Shown: piece after piece, positions 18,682 to 28,429 of the stretch
How positions within the stretch are numbered: position 1 is the first letter of the stretch
How the letters are laid out: every line of letters begins with the position of its first letter
Assembly: GCA_903884945.1 (NCBI GenBank)
Contig: CAISGR010000155.1
Span: 30,397 to 94,396, forward strand
DNA from: an uncultured bacterium
GTDB lineage: Bacteria; Pseudomonadota; Alphaproteobacteria; Sphingomonadales; Sphingomonadaceae
Direction of reading: 5' to 3'
DNA: 64,000 bases
Translations under genes and position numbers: made by a program
Notes under the pieces: generated by a model
The model's database searches: none
Told to the model about the DNA's origin: nothing
Seen by the model: only the letters and a program-made list of their open reading frames with translations

Positions 18682-19637
18682 CCGAGCGTCGCCTGGCCCT
18701 GCACCGGGCCGGCGATATCGGCGACGAGATAGAGCGGCCGCCGCTTCGATTCGACATAGAGCCGGCCGAGATATTCGCCGATCATGCCGAGCACGAACAT
18801 CTGCACCGCGCCGAGCAGCACGACGACCAGCATGGTCGAGGTCCAGCCCTGCACCGCGCTGCCGCTGACAAAGCCGATCGCGATATAGACGAACAGCAGC
18901 AGCGAGGCCGCGGTGAGCGCGAGGCCGACATGGCTGGCGAAGCGCAGCGGCGCGGTCGAGAAGCCGGTGACGGCGTCGAGCGCGAAGCGCACCATCTTGC
19001 CCAGCGGATATTTGGTCTCGCCGGCATGGCGCTCGGCGCGGTCGTAGATGAACGGCACCTGGCGGAAGCCGACCCAGGCGACCATGCCGCGGATGAAGCG
19101 CGCCTGTTCGGGCAGCGACAGGAAGGCGTCGAGCGCGCGGCGGCTCATCAGCCGGAAATCGCCGGTGTCGAGCGGGATCGGCGTGTCGGTGATGCGGTCG
19201 AGCATGCGGTAGAAGACCGCCGCGGTCGCCTTCTTGAAGATGCTCTCGCCCTCGCGCTTGCGACGCACGGCATAGACGACATCGGCCTGCTGCGCCGCCA
19301 TCGCGGCGCGCATGTCGCCCAGCAGCTCGGGCGGATCCTGCAGGTCGGCATCGATGATCAGGATCTGCTCGCCCGCGCACAGGTCGAGCCCGGCGGTCAG
19401 CGCGAGCTGGTGGCCATGGTTGCGCGACAGGTTGATCGCGACGAGGTGCGGATCGGCGGCGGAAAGGCGCTGCATCACCGGCCAGCTCTCGTCGCGCGAG
19501 CCGTCATTGACGAACAGGATCTCGAAATCCTCGCCCACCGCCGCGCGCGCGGCGGCGGCGACGCGCGCATGGAGCAGGTCCAGGCAGGCGGCTTCGTTGT
19601 AGCAGGGGACGACGATGGAGAGCGCGGGGCGGTGCAT
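18600..19637 (-). CDS. GT2 polyprenyl-phosphate glycosyltransferase (GtrB/DPM1-like)
   Basis: A 345-residue membrane-bound GT2 enzyme that loads a sugar onto polyprenyl phosphate. The catalytic domain has LSIVVPCYNEAACL, FVNDGSRDES, the metal-binding DADLQDP (96-102) and MVAWVGFRQV. Two transmembrane helices follow at about 235-300, typical of GtrB. I use ATG 19637; TTG 19658 would add seven residues. Together with GtrA it probably supplies a flipped lipid-linked sugar to the GT-C-like protein. Its C-terminal coding overlaps the convergent methyltransferase gene by 82 bp. Confidence 0.9.
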   Translation of the reverse strand: MHRPALSIVVPCYNEAACLDLLHARVAAAARAAVGEDFEILFVNDGSRDESWPVMQRLSAADPHLVAINLSRNHGHQLALTAGLDLCAGEQILIIDADLQDPPELLGDMRAAMAAQQADVVYAVRRKREGESIFKKATAAVFYRMLDRITDTPIPLDTGDFRLMSRRALDAFLSLPEQARFIRGMVAWVGFRQVPFIYDRAERHAGETKYPLGKMVRFALDAVTGFSTAPLRFASHVGLALTAASLLLFVYIAIGFVSGSAVQGWTSTMLVVVLLGAVQMFVLGMIGEYLGRLYVESKRRPLYLVADIAGPVQGQATLGYRAEPPPGMASVMIETPGESGTRPTR

Positions 19638-19935
19638 GGGCGGGCGGTTTAGCGGCAAGTCGCGCGCGCGTCATCGGGAGATTGCGCGGGATCAGGCGCG
19701 ACCGGGGCGGCCACCGGCCGTCGCACCGCCCGCCCCATTGCCGGATGTCCCCGGATCGAGGGGCGGTACGGCGCGCCGGGCGCGCATGGCGGGGCGTGGC
19801 GGCATCCCGACGAAATCGCGGGGAATCAAGCGCTCCGGCGATCGGAGAAACGGGGTGGCAAGCGCGCAGCGCCGTCGCTAGCATCCCGGGCGGAGACCCT
19901 GATTGCCGGAATCCCGGCTGATAGCGCGAGGCCAA

Positions 19936-20379
19936 ATGGGCATTTCTTCCGTGTCGATCGTGACCGCAATGCTGGCTGCCGCCGGCCTTGGAGCGCCCGC
20001 TGCCGCGCCGTCGCAATGGGCGCTGCGAAGCATCGCTCCGGGCGGGCCCCTGTGCCGCGCGGAGAAATCCGGGGACGCCGTCGACACCCAGATTGCCCGG
20101 AACAATGCGGACAAGCTGGTCCTGGTCGTCGGCCACCCGGACTGGGAGCACAATGAGGCGCCCGTCCCCATGACGATCTCCGTGGACAATGGGCCGGCGG
20201 TGTCGCTGGATGGCACTGCGATCGGCCCCGTGGTTCTCGTCGTCATCAAGGATGACACGCTCACGGCGCGGCTGAAGACGGCGCGCAAGGTGACCTGGAA
20301 TCTTCCCTGGGGCCGTTTCACCGCCAGGGTCGAGGGGCTGGGCGAGGCGTTCGATTCGATCGCATTCTGCGGGGGATAG
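19936..20379 (+). CDS. Hypothetical secreted protein
   Basis: A 147-residue protein. ATG 19936 gives a signal peptide (ISSVSIVTAMLAAAGLGAPA) with cleavage near residue 25. The mature part is mixed beta (KLVLVVGHPDWEHN, VPMTISVDNGPAVSLDG) with two cysteines (PLCRAE and IAFCGG) that could form a disulfide. TTG 19903 is possible but would bury the signal. No family recognised. It is transcribed alone. The 298-bp gap upstream, shared with the divergent GT2 gene, shows nothing else notable. Confidence 0.65.
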   Translation: MGISSVSIVTAMLAAAGLGAPAAAPSQWALRSIAPGGPLCRAEKSGDAVDTQIARNNADKLVLVVGHPDWEHNEAPVPMTISVDNGPAVSLDGTAIGPVVLVVIKDDTLTARLKTARKVTWNLPWGRFTARVEGLGEAFDSIAFCGG

Positions 20380-20477
20380 GCCTTGCGGCAGCATCGATGT
20401 TTCCCGCGGGCGTGACGCCGGGACCCAGCGCCTGCACCGCAACGGGCGCACGATGCTGCGCCACGGGCGGGAGGCAA

Positions 20478-20523
20478 GCGATGCCCCGGCCGGGGAAGCG
20501 GCGGCGATCGAGGCGCGCCTCCG
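20478..20523 (+). repeat. Diverged direct repeat, copy A
   Basis: 46 bp matching 20973-21018 at 37 of 46 positions when aligned without gaps. It contains the start of the weak candidate gene at 20481. Confidence 0.5.
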
Positions 20524-20681
20524 CACTGCGTTGCCGGCCATGGCGTTTCGAGGAAGCGGAGCGGTTGGCGGTCGAGGCGGCGCTCAAGCAGGAACTCGTC
20601 CAGCGCATCGACAGATTGTCCTTGACCGAACTGCTGTCGGCGCATCGCGCGACGGATATGGCTCCCACGCGGCGAAACTAG
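20481..20681 (+). CDS. Weak candidate small protein, 66 residues
   Basis: ATG 20481 is preceded by GGGAGG at good spacing. The product has a very basic start (MPRPGKRRRSRR) followed by an amphipathic helix EEAERLAVEAALKQELVQRI, a plausible natural sequence. No family recognised. In the second copy of the repeat the same frame stops after eight codons, so if real it may be a decayed duplicate. Antisense and other-frame openings of similar length exist, so confidence is low. Confidence 0.3.
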   Translation: MPRPGKRRRSRRASALRCRPWRFEEAERLAVEAALKQELVQRIDRLSLTELLSAHRATDMAPTRRN

Positions 20682-20972
20682 CGTGCTTGCATGCCGATCC
20701 CCAACGCTGGCCCTCTCCCCAGGCCAGAAATTGAAGGGGCGCCATACTTACTTGCGCTTCGGATCTCGCGGTGTGATCAAAAGCCCATGGGCCGCTTTGT
20801 CCGCGTCGACGTCCCGAGCGTCGCGCGCCACGCGACGCAGCGGCAGTCGCCGACAACCGGTCTTATTGGGGCGGGGCAATGACTGTAGCGCCCGTCGCAA
20901 GTTCGTGGCGACGGCCTGTCCGGCGAGTGGTGCCTCGCTGGTGCCTGGCGCCCCGATCCCGATGCGCTGCCG

Positions 20973-21018
20973 GCGATGCCTCGGCCGAGGAGGCGGTCGT
21001 GATCGAGGCGCGTGTCCC
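20973..21018 (+). repeat. Diverged direct repeat, copy B
   Basis: Second copy of the 46-bp segment at 20478-20523 (9 mismatches). The frame starting MPRP in copy A meets TGA after eight codons here. Confidence 0.5.
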
Positions 21019-21229
21019 TCTCGCGCACGTGCGCGCCGAAGGGCTTGGTTTGGGATGGTGTACAAGATATTCCCGATATTCAGCCACCGGTTCCCTCATT
21101 AGGCACCGCGCCCGCCGGCAGAAGCCCGGTCGCGCGGCGTTGCCCCGCGCCGGAATGTCACGGTCGAGACACATTCGCGACAGAACTCAAATTATTCCCC
21201 GAGCGACGCCGTGAGCGTCCCGATACGAC

Positions 21230-21235
21230 TATAAT
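21230..21235 (+). promoter_or_regulatory. TATAAT -10 element
   Basis: Consensus TATAAT 24 bp upstream of the strong ribosome-binding site and start at 21260. No good -35 hexamer is seen at 16-18 bp, so an activator may be needed. Confidence 0.4.
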
Positions 21236-21259
21236 ATCGGCAACAGCGTGGAGGAATAG

Positions 21260-21469
21260 ATGGCCCTACCGTTACCCACATCCCCGTGCTGGCAAAAGCT
21301 GGCGAACGGTGGACTGGCGACACTCCGGACCGACAATATCGCCACCCAGATGCTGTCGAAGCGCATGGAGCGCAGCAGCGCGCCGGTGTCGCAAAAAGCG
21401 GCAGAAATCCATGAATATTATGCAAAATGGGAGCGGAGCCTTGCTCATGAAATCGCCCAGTTCAGCTGA
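21260..21469 (+). CDS. Small protein of unknown function, 69 residues
   Basis: ATG 21260 follows a textbook GGAGG at 5-nt spacing. The soluble product is charged in its second half (KRMERSS, KAAEIHEYYAKWERSLAHEI), predicted helical, with one cysteine. No family recognised. Its final 23 bases overlap the start of the next gene, so the two are translationally coupled and probably work together. Confidence 0.65.
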   Translation: MALPLPTSPCWQKLANGGLATLRTDNIATQMLSKRMERSSAPVSQKAAEIHEYYAKWERSLAHEIAQFS

Positions 21470-22466
21470 GTTCCAACCTCACCAGACCAATGGCCTGCTC
21501 TGCATCGCGGATGCCGCCGCGCTGATCCGGTCGGGATTGCCCCTGTCTGTCGCCGGGCCGGAATCGGCGATGGACGCGCTGCCGGCCGGCAACTGGATCG
21601 GCGGCACCACGCCCTATTTCATGACTGCAGACGGCGGCCGGGTCGTCACCCATGGCCAGGTCTTCGTGACCGACCTGTCGGCGATCGGCAGCGTGCGGAT
21701 CGCGCGCTATGGTGCTGACGCGCTCGCCGATATCTCCGGTAACGGGCCGGACCGGGGCTTCTCGCTCGCGGTAATCCCGGCGGGATCGGTCTGCCACGAA
21801 CGCTTCGCCAACGAGGCGGCGGATTATCCAGAGGCGTTCCTGCGCCCCACCGTCGGCTGGATCGCGGGCGTCGATCTCGCTGACCGGACGGCCACCGCCA
21901 AGGTCTATGACGGCACCGGCCCCACCAAGCTGACCGACGGCGCGGTGGTCGCGCACATCACGCAAGATGACGACGCGCTGCTGTCGATCGAGATCGTCAA
22001 TCCGTTCACCCCGGGTACCGGAGACGTGCTCCGCTTCGAGGAAACGGGCTTCGCGCCGACGCATTGCGTCATCGACGGCATCCGGACCAACTTCGCCGCC
22101 TATCTCGTCGAACACGGCATGGCCGATGGCGCGTTGCCGCTGGTGGGCGATTTCGCGGGCGCACACATCAATGTCTCGATCAAGTCGGTCGATCTCGGTG
22201 CGCAATCGGTGACGCTTTACGCCCCGGTGTTCCCCGGCGTTGATTATCGCTTCGCCGCGCCGCTTGCCGATTACGCTGGGACGTTCCGCGAAAAGCTGGC
22301 CGACCACCCGCTCGAAGGCGCGGTCTGGTCCTGCAACTGCATCCTGAACTTCCTGTTCGGGGCGCTCGAAGGCAAGGCGATCGGCGGCGTCGCCGGGCCG
22401 GTCACTTTCGGCGAGATCGCCTATCAGTTGCTCAACCAGACGATGGTGCTCGTCCGCCAGAACTGA
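21447..22466 (+). CDS. Conserved protein of unknown function (DUF6976-like)
   Basis: A 339-residue soluble protein. From memory it resembles the conserved DUF6976 family: GNWIGGTTPYFMTADGG, FSLAVIPAGSVCHERFA, PTVGWIAGVDL, and a C-terminal cysteine pair in VWSCNCILNFLFGALEGK. Its late section (VSIKSVDLGAQSVTLYAPVF) is beta-rich and somewhat FIST-like. The function is not established. ATG 21447 has GGAGC upstream; ATG 21411 and 21420 are in frame and cannot be excluded. It overlaps and follows the 69-residue gene, suggesting a two-gene unit. Confidence 0.7.
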   Translation: MKSPSSAEFQPHQTNGLLCIADAAALIRSGLPLSVAGPESAMDALPAGNWIGGTTPYFMTADGGRVVTHGQVFVTDLSAIGSVRIARYGADALADISGNGPDRGFSLAVIPAGSVCHERFANEAADYPEAFLRPTVGWIAGVDLADRTATAKVYDGTGPTKLTDGAVVAHITQDDDALLSIEIVNPFTPGTGDVLRFEETGFAPTHCVIDGIRTNFAAYLVEHGMADGALPLVGDFAGAHINVSIKSVDLGAQSVTLYAPVFPGVDYRFAAPLADYAGTFREKLADHPLEGAVWSCNCILNFLFGALEGKAIGGVAGPVTFGEIAYQLLNQTMVLVRQN

Positions 22467-22642
22467 CGCTCCGTCCGGTCGCCACGCGAGGGCCTTTCAA
22501 CGGGTGTTGCGGCATGGGGTGGGCGGGCTCCGATCGGCGGTTGATCCCGGAGGGCTGGTGCCAGGCTGAGGCCGCCGTCGAGCCGATCCGGCAAGGGGGA
22601 ATCCGGCCCCCCCGATGGTGCTGCGCCCTCCCGGCGCGGGCA

Positions 22643-23434
22643 TCAGGCGATCGGCGTTGGCCTGTGCGGTTCCGGCTCGGGCGGCGGCACGATGGGGTCG
22701 GTTGCCGTCATACCCTTGGTCACGACGATCAGCGCCTTCACCGGGCCGGCGACGACCGAGAATTCAGCGCCCTTTACGCCACCTGCCCCGCGACCCTGCG
22801 AATCGACCGGAAAGGTGAATTCATCACGCTCCGCGGCAAAGCCGCGCTGGTACCATTCATAGCGGATGCGCATGCGGCCCTGTTCGACGCCGAGATAGAC
22901 GAGGCGCTTATACTCGGCGTTCTTGAGGTCCGCCGCCGGTCCGTCGATCAGCGTTGCCTCGGGATCCTTGGGTTTGAGCCGGCGGGTCCAGATCGTGGGC
23001 ATGCCATAGTGCGCGGAAAGGTCGACGAACCATTGCTTGTTGCCGTGCCGGTCAACGCGCAACCCGACGCTGTCACCCGGCGTGATCAGATTGCCGAGCA
23101 GGCCATGAGAGGCGCGGAAACCGCCTTCCTTCGGGGCGTAATAGGTCCATTCCTGATCCCGGGATTTGCCCTGATAGACGAGCAATGGATCATCGATCGC
23201 GAAGCTGAACGGCAGGCCCATGGCCCCCGCCATGCTGCTCTCGAACGGGCGCGCCAGGCGATAAGCCGGCTGCGTCGCCACGATCGTCTCGACATAGAAT
23301 TCCTCGCCGGGCGTTACCTCGACGGGAGAGCCGACGGTGGGTACGCTGACGACGAACTCCCTGGACTGCGCGGGTTGCGGCGCGGCCGCGCCGAGGAGAG
23401 ACAGTGCCAGACCGGCCGCCATCACGCTTCTCAT
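22643..23434 (-). CDS. Hypothetical secreted protein with proline-rich tail
   Basis: A 263-residue protein. ATG 23434 is preceded by AAGGGGGG and yields a signal peptide (MAAGLALSLLGAAAPQPAQS). The mature protein has repeated aromatic/charged beta segments (EEFYVETIVATQPAYRLARP, KQWFVDLSAHYGMPTIWTRR) and ends in a short Pro/Glu tail PPPEPEPHRPTPIA. I do not recognise the family. The frame is open upstream to 23632, but those residues lack a coherent start. Role unknown, presumably periplasmic. Confidence 0.65.
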   Translation of the reverse strand: MRSVMAAGLALSLLGAAAPQPAQSREFVVSVPTVGSPVEVTPGEEFYVETIVATQPAYRLARPFESSMAGAMGLPFSFAIDDPLLVYQGKSRDQEWTYYAPKEGGFRASHGLLGNLITPGDSVGLRVDRHGNKQWFVDLSAHYGMPTIWTRRLKPKDPEATLIDGPAADLKNAEYKRLVYLGVEQGRMRIRYEWYQRGFAAERDEFTFPVDSQGRGAGGVKGAEFSVVAGPVKALIVVTKGMTATDPIVPPPEPEPHRPTPIA

Positions 23435-23794
23435 CGACGCCCCCCTTCCATTTCTTCCCCCTTTTGTTCTCGCATGAAATATTGCGCGGCAAAAGTGGAA
23501 ATCATCGCCACGGGGGGCAGCGACGATCCCTGGACGGGGCTCCGCGCGGAGAGACGCGGCCATTGGCCGTCGCGGCCGCATCCCACCTCGAACGCGCGCC
23601 GCCGAGGTCCGGACTTTGCCGCGAGACATCACCTGTGATGTTGCACAAGTATCTATTTATAAGGGAAAACGTAGATGCGCCGGGCCAGCCCGACGCCACC
23701 GGAAATGTCAGCGAACCCCCTGACATTTCGACCACGCCGTCGACCGCCGCCGCCCTCGATTCAAACCCCGTCCCGCCGCCGCTATCCCGGCGCC
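23435..23794. other. 360-bp gap with AT-rich segment and palindrome
   Basis: Between the divergent secreted-protein gene and the terminase-like gene. It contains an AT-rich stretch near 23640-23672 (TATTTATAAGGGAAAA), unusual for this genome, and the palindrome at 23702-23729. No gene is supported. Confidence 0.6.
23702..23729. repeat. Palindromic element GAAATGTCAG-N8-CTGACATTTC, copy 1
   Basis: Perfect 10-bp arms around an 8-bp spacer. The same arms and spacer length recur at 44096-44125. In the orientation where the loop reads GGGGTTCG (minus strand), an AT-rich segment follows, as it does in copy 2. It lies 66 bp upstream of the terminase-like gene. Confidence 0.8.
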
Positions 23795-24511
23795 ATGATC
23801 TACAAGCCCGAATTCGCCGATCAGGCCCGCGCCATGTGCCGCCTCGGTGCCACCGACGAGGAACTCGCCGAGCATTTCGAGGTCTGCGTCCGCACCATCT
23901 ATCGCTGGCGCAACAGCCACGAGGCATTTGCCGAGGCAGTCGTCGCCGGCAAGGAACATGCCGACGCCCGTGTCGAGCGCGCGCTATACTCCCGCGCCGT
24001 CGGCTGCACCGTCGAGCGGGTGAAGGTGTTCAAGCATGCCGGGGATCCCGATCCCGTCTATGCGACCTACCAGGTCCACCTCCCGCCCGATCCGGTCGCC
24101 GCGCTGCATTGGATGCGCGCGCGCCAGCGCGAGAAATGGGGCAACCACCCGGAGGAGAAGCGCGATCCCGGCCCGGTCGAGATGATCGAAAAGGCCCTCG
24201 CCCGCGTCGCCGATTACCAGCCCTCCTATCCCATGCCGTCCCGCCGGCCGCCGCCCGTCGATCCGGCGCCCATCGCGCCGCCCCCGGAGCCGGTCCCCGA
24301 ACCTACGCCTGAACCGATCCCCGAGCCGCCGCCGGAACCGATCCCGGAACCCGCCCCCGGGCCGTTCCCGGAACCGTCCCCCGAGCCGCCCTCCGGGCCG
24401 CCCCCGGAACCGGCGCCGCCGCCGTCACCACTGCCGCCAGGGTCGCATTCCCCGGCAAGGACCGCCGCCCCGGTCCCGCTGTTCCCGCTCACGCCCCATG
24501 GCTATGGCTGA
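23795..24511 (+). CDS. Phage terminase small subunit-like protein with Pro/Glu tail
   Basis: A 238-residue protein. The N-terminal 130 residues match the helix-turn-helix type of phage terminase small subunits: ARAMCRLGATDEELAEHFEV, IYRWRNSHEAF, AGKEHADARVERALYSRAVG, and LHWMRARQREKWGN. Such proteins recognise packaging sites on phage DNA. The last 90 residues are almost only Pro, Glu, Ala and Ser in a PEP-rich repeat. ATG 23795 gives the natural domain start; upstream Arg/Pro-rich codons are unlikely. No large terminase, portal or capsid gene is nearby, so this is an orphan. Confidence 0.75.
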   Translation: MIYKPEFADQARAMCRLGATDEELAEHFEVCVRTIYRWRNSHEAFAEAVVAGKEHADARVERALYSRAVGCTVERVKVFKHAGDPDPVYATYQVHLPPDPVAALHWMRARQREKWGNHPEEKRDPGPVEMIEKALARVADYQPSYPMPSRRPPPVDPAPIAPPPEPVPEPTPEPIPEPPPEPIPEPAPGPFPEPSPEPPSGPPPEPAPPPSPLPPGSHSPARTAAPVPLFPLTPHGYG

Positions 24512-24563
24512 GTCCGCCGATCACGCGCGGCCGGCGGTGCGCGGGCGGCGCCCGCGCCCTAGG

Positions 24564-26654
<2,091 letters not shown>

Positions 26655-26761
26655 GCCTTAAGATGGGGCCGCGTGCTGCTGCTTTGCAACATTCTTCTTG
26701 TTGCAGGCGCAGAGGAAAAGGCGCCGGCCGCGGCGATCGGGCCGCCGCAGCCGGCGGGATA

Positions 26762-27079
26762 TCACTTCGCGCGGGCGTTGCACTTGGCGAGCGCGTCGGC
26801 GTCGAAGGCCTGGCCGCCGGCCGTGAAGGAGGCGAGCGCACCGGCATGCTGCACGATCATCTGGCACACGATCGCGTCGCGCGCGGGTGCCTTGTTCGCG
26901 GTGAAGGCGGTGTCGTGCCACTTCCACAGCAGGTTGTTGGTGATCACGGTGGTCTTGGTCGGCTGGGCCACCGGGGTCGCGGCATAATAGCCGGCGGGGG
27001 CCTGGGCGCTGCCCGCGGCGGGCGCGAACAGCATGACGGAACCGGCAAGGGCGGCGGCGATGGAAAGAGCGCGGGTCAT
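26762..27079 (-). CDS. Small secreted protein, unknown function
   Basis: A 105-residue protein with a clear signal peptide (LSIAAALAGSVMLFAPAAGS, cleavage near AQA) and two cysteines (IVCQMIV and AKCNARAK) that could pair in the periplasm. The mature part is short and Ala/Thr-rich. ATG 27079 follows CGGAGG. It diverges from an HxlR regulator with inverted-repeat DNA between them, so it is the likely regulated target. No family assigned with confidence. Confidence 0.7.
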   Translation of the reverse strand: MTRALSIAAALAGSVMLFAPAAGSAQAPAGYYAATPVAQPTKTTVITNNLLWKWHDTAFTANKAPARDAIVCQMIVQHAGALASFTAGGQAFDADALAKCNARAK

Positions 27080-27096
27080 TGTAGGTCCTCCGTGAA

Positions 27097-27146
27097 TCTA
27101 GTTGCTAAACGCCACCTAGTGCATTAAGTAGCGAGTTGCAACTAGA
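27097..27146. promoter_or_regulatory. Inverted repeats in divergent HxlR intergenic region
   Basis: CTAGTTGC near the left end is mirrored by GCAACTAG at the right. The right copy contains the 10-bp palindrome AGTTGCAACT (27134-27143). This is a candidate HxlR binding region between the secreted-protein gene and the regulator. Confidence 0.5.
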
Positions 27147-27210
27147 AACTTATATGGCATTTCCATGACGGGCGTTTTGCGATACGCTCGGGTCGTTCGA
27201 GAGGATTGTG

Positions 27211-27690
27211 ATGGGCGGTAAGGTCCGGGAAGTACTGAGCGAATGCAGCCTTCCTGCCGCGCTCGAGGCGATGGGCGAGCGCTGGAGCTTCATGATCCTG
27301 CGCGCTGCGTTCAACGGCCTGCACCATTTCGAGGAATTCCAGTCCGAACTCGGCATCGCCCGCAACATCCTGGCGAACCGGCTCGCCCGGCTGGTCGAGC
27401 ACGGCATCCTGACGCGCGAGGCAATGCCCGAGGATCGCCGCAAGATCGAATATCGCCTGACCGACAAGGGCGCTGCACTGCTGCCGACGATGATCGCGCT
27501 GCGCCAGTGGGGCGAGCGCTGGGAAACCGGCATGCCCGCCACGCCGGTGCTGGTCGATGCGCGCGACATGCGCCCGATCGGCCCGATCGAGGTGCGCGCC
27601 TGGGACGGGCGGGTGCTGACCAAGCAGGACCTGCTCTGGGCGCTGGCCGAGGATGTCGTCCACGAACCCGAGATGCGCGCGGCCGAATAG
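27211..27690 (+). CDS. HxlR-family transcriptional regulator
   Basis: A 159-residue winged-helix regulator: SLPAALEAMGERWSFMILRA, ELGIARNILANRLARLVEHG, and the wing EDRRKIEYRLTDKG. The conserved N-terminal cysteine (SECSLP) of HxlR proteins, sometimes a redox or electrophile sensor, is present. ATG 27211 is preferred over the adjacent GTG 27208. It is divergent from the small secreted-protein gene and convergent, 3 bp apart, with a thioesterase gene. Effector unknown. Confidence 0.87.
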   Translation: MGGKVREVLSECSLPAALEAMGERWSFMILRAAFNGLHHFEEFQSELGIARNILANRLARLVEHGILTREAMPEDRRKIEYRLTDKGAALLPTMIALRQWGERWETGMPATPVLVDARDMRPIGPIEVRAWDGRVLTKQDLLWALAEDVVHEPEMRAAE

Positions 27691-27693
27691 GCC

Positions 27694-28122
27694 TCAGCCG
27701 GCCGGCAACGCCGCGATATGGGCGCGGATCGGCGGGGCGATCGGCAGCGGCTGGCCGGTCGGCAGGTGCACGTTCACGATCACCATGTCGATCACGGTGT
27801 GCAGCGCCCCGGTTTCGGCATGGCACAGCTCGAAATGCTGGGTCAGGCTCGACGTGCCGATCCGCGAGATCCGCACGAACGCCTCGATCGTGTCGCCCAG
27901 CACGAACGGCCTGAGATAATCGACCTCGGCGCGGCGGACATGGAATTCGGTCTCGGTCCAGGCAGCGCCCAGCGCCGCCTCGATCCCGGTCCACTCCCAG
28001 AATTCGCTGACCGCGACATCGGCATATTCGAGATAGCGCGAGTTGAAGACGACCTTCTGGCCGTCGATCTCGGCATAGCGGACCCTGAAGCGGGTGGAAA
28101 AGGCGAAGCCCGGGCGTGTCAT
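27694..28122 (-). CDS. Acyl-CoA thioesterase (4HBT hotdog family)
   Basis: A 142-residue hotdog-fold protein of the 4-hydroxybenzoyl-CoA thioesterase/YbgC type. FRVRYAEIDGQKVVFNSRYL carries the catalytic Asp/Glu region (in YbgC-type proteins D-x-x-G-x-V). A V-R-R-A-E-V-D-Y-L-R-P strand and a VIDMVIVNVHLPTG end follow. It would hydrolyse acyl-CoA in the cytosol; the preferred chain is unknown. It follows the DUF2061 gene on the same strand with a 31-bp gap and may share its transcript. Confidence 0.83.
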   Translation of the reverse strand: MTRPGFAFSTRFRVRYAEIDGQKVVFNSRYLEYADVAVSEFWEWTGIEAALGAAWTETEFHVRRAEVDYLRPFVLGDTIEAFVRISRIGTSSLTQHFELCHAETGALHTVIDMVIVNVHLPTGQPLPIAPPIRAHIAALPAG

Positions 28123-28153
28123 GCGGCGGCGATGGCCGCGCCCGGGCCTCGCG

Positions 28154-28426
28154 TCAATCCAGGCCCGGCCCGCCCTCGCCCGATTGGTCGCGCAGCGCCG
28201 GGTCGCTGTAGCGGTGCCCCCAGTGCACCAGCGACCAGGCGCGCTCGTGGAAATAGAAGAGGAAGATCTTGGTGAACACCTCGGTGCCCGCGATCGCCCC
28301 CGCCATCCTGGCGCTGCCGCTGAAGATCAGGCTGAGCACGAAGGTGTCGACGCTCCCCAGCGCCCGCCACGACACCGCCTTGACGAACGACCGGGGGTGG
28401 CTCTCGACGCCACGGAGCAGGAACAT
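28154..28426 (-). CDS. DUF2061 small membrane protein
   Basis: A 90-residue protein with the DUF2061 pattern: SFVKAVSWRALGSVDTFVLS, then a second hydrophobic stretch (AGAIAGTEVFTKIFLFYFHE) and ERAWSLVHWGH. Two membrane helices are expected. In other bacteria relatives are encoded near sulfate-assimilation genes, but no such context exists here. Its ATG lies 3 bp after the alaC stop, so it is in the alaC operon. Function unknown. Confidence 0.87.
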   Translation of the reverse strand: MFLLRGVESHPRSFVKAVSWRALGSVDTFVLSLIFSGSARMAGAIAGTEVFTKIFLFYFHERAWSLVHWGHRYSDPALRDQSGEGGPGLD

Positions 28427-28429
28427 GCC

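Larger units (their letters stand above)
20380..21259. other. 880-bp gap with no firm gene and a diverged repeat
   Basis: No reading frame here shows a recognisable domain. One weak candidate (20481-20681) has a good ribosome-binding site. Two 46-bp segments, 20478-20523 and 20973-21018, are about 80 percent identical by eye. Competing open frames on both strands look like high-GC shadows. A TATAAT box near the right end serves the next gene. Confidence 0.5.

Noticed and set aside
20683..21102. 139-residue plus-strand frame and antisense frames in the 20.4-21.2 kb gap
   Set aside because: Ser/Arg-rich, no start signal, no family, and conflicting frames on both strands.
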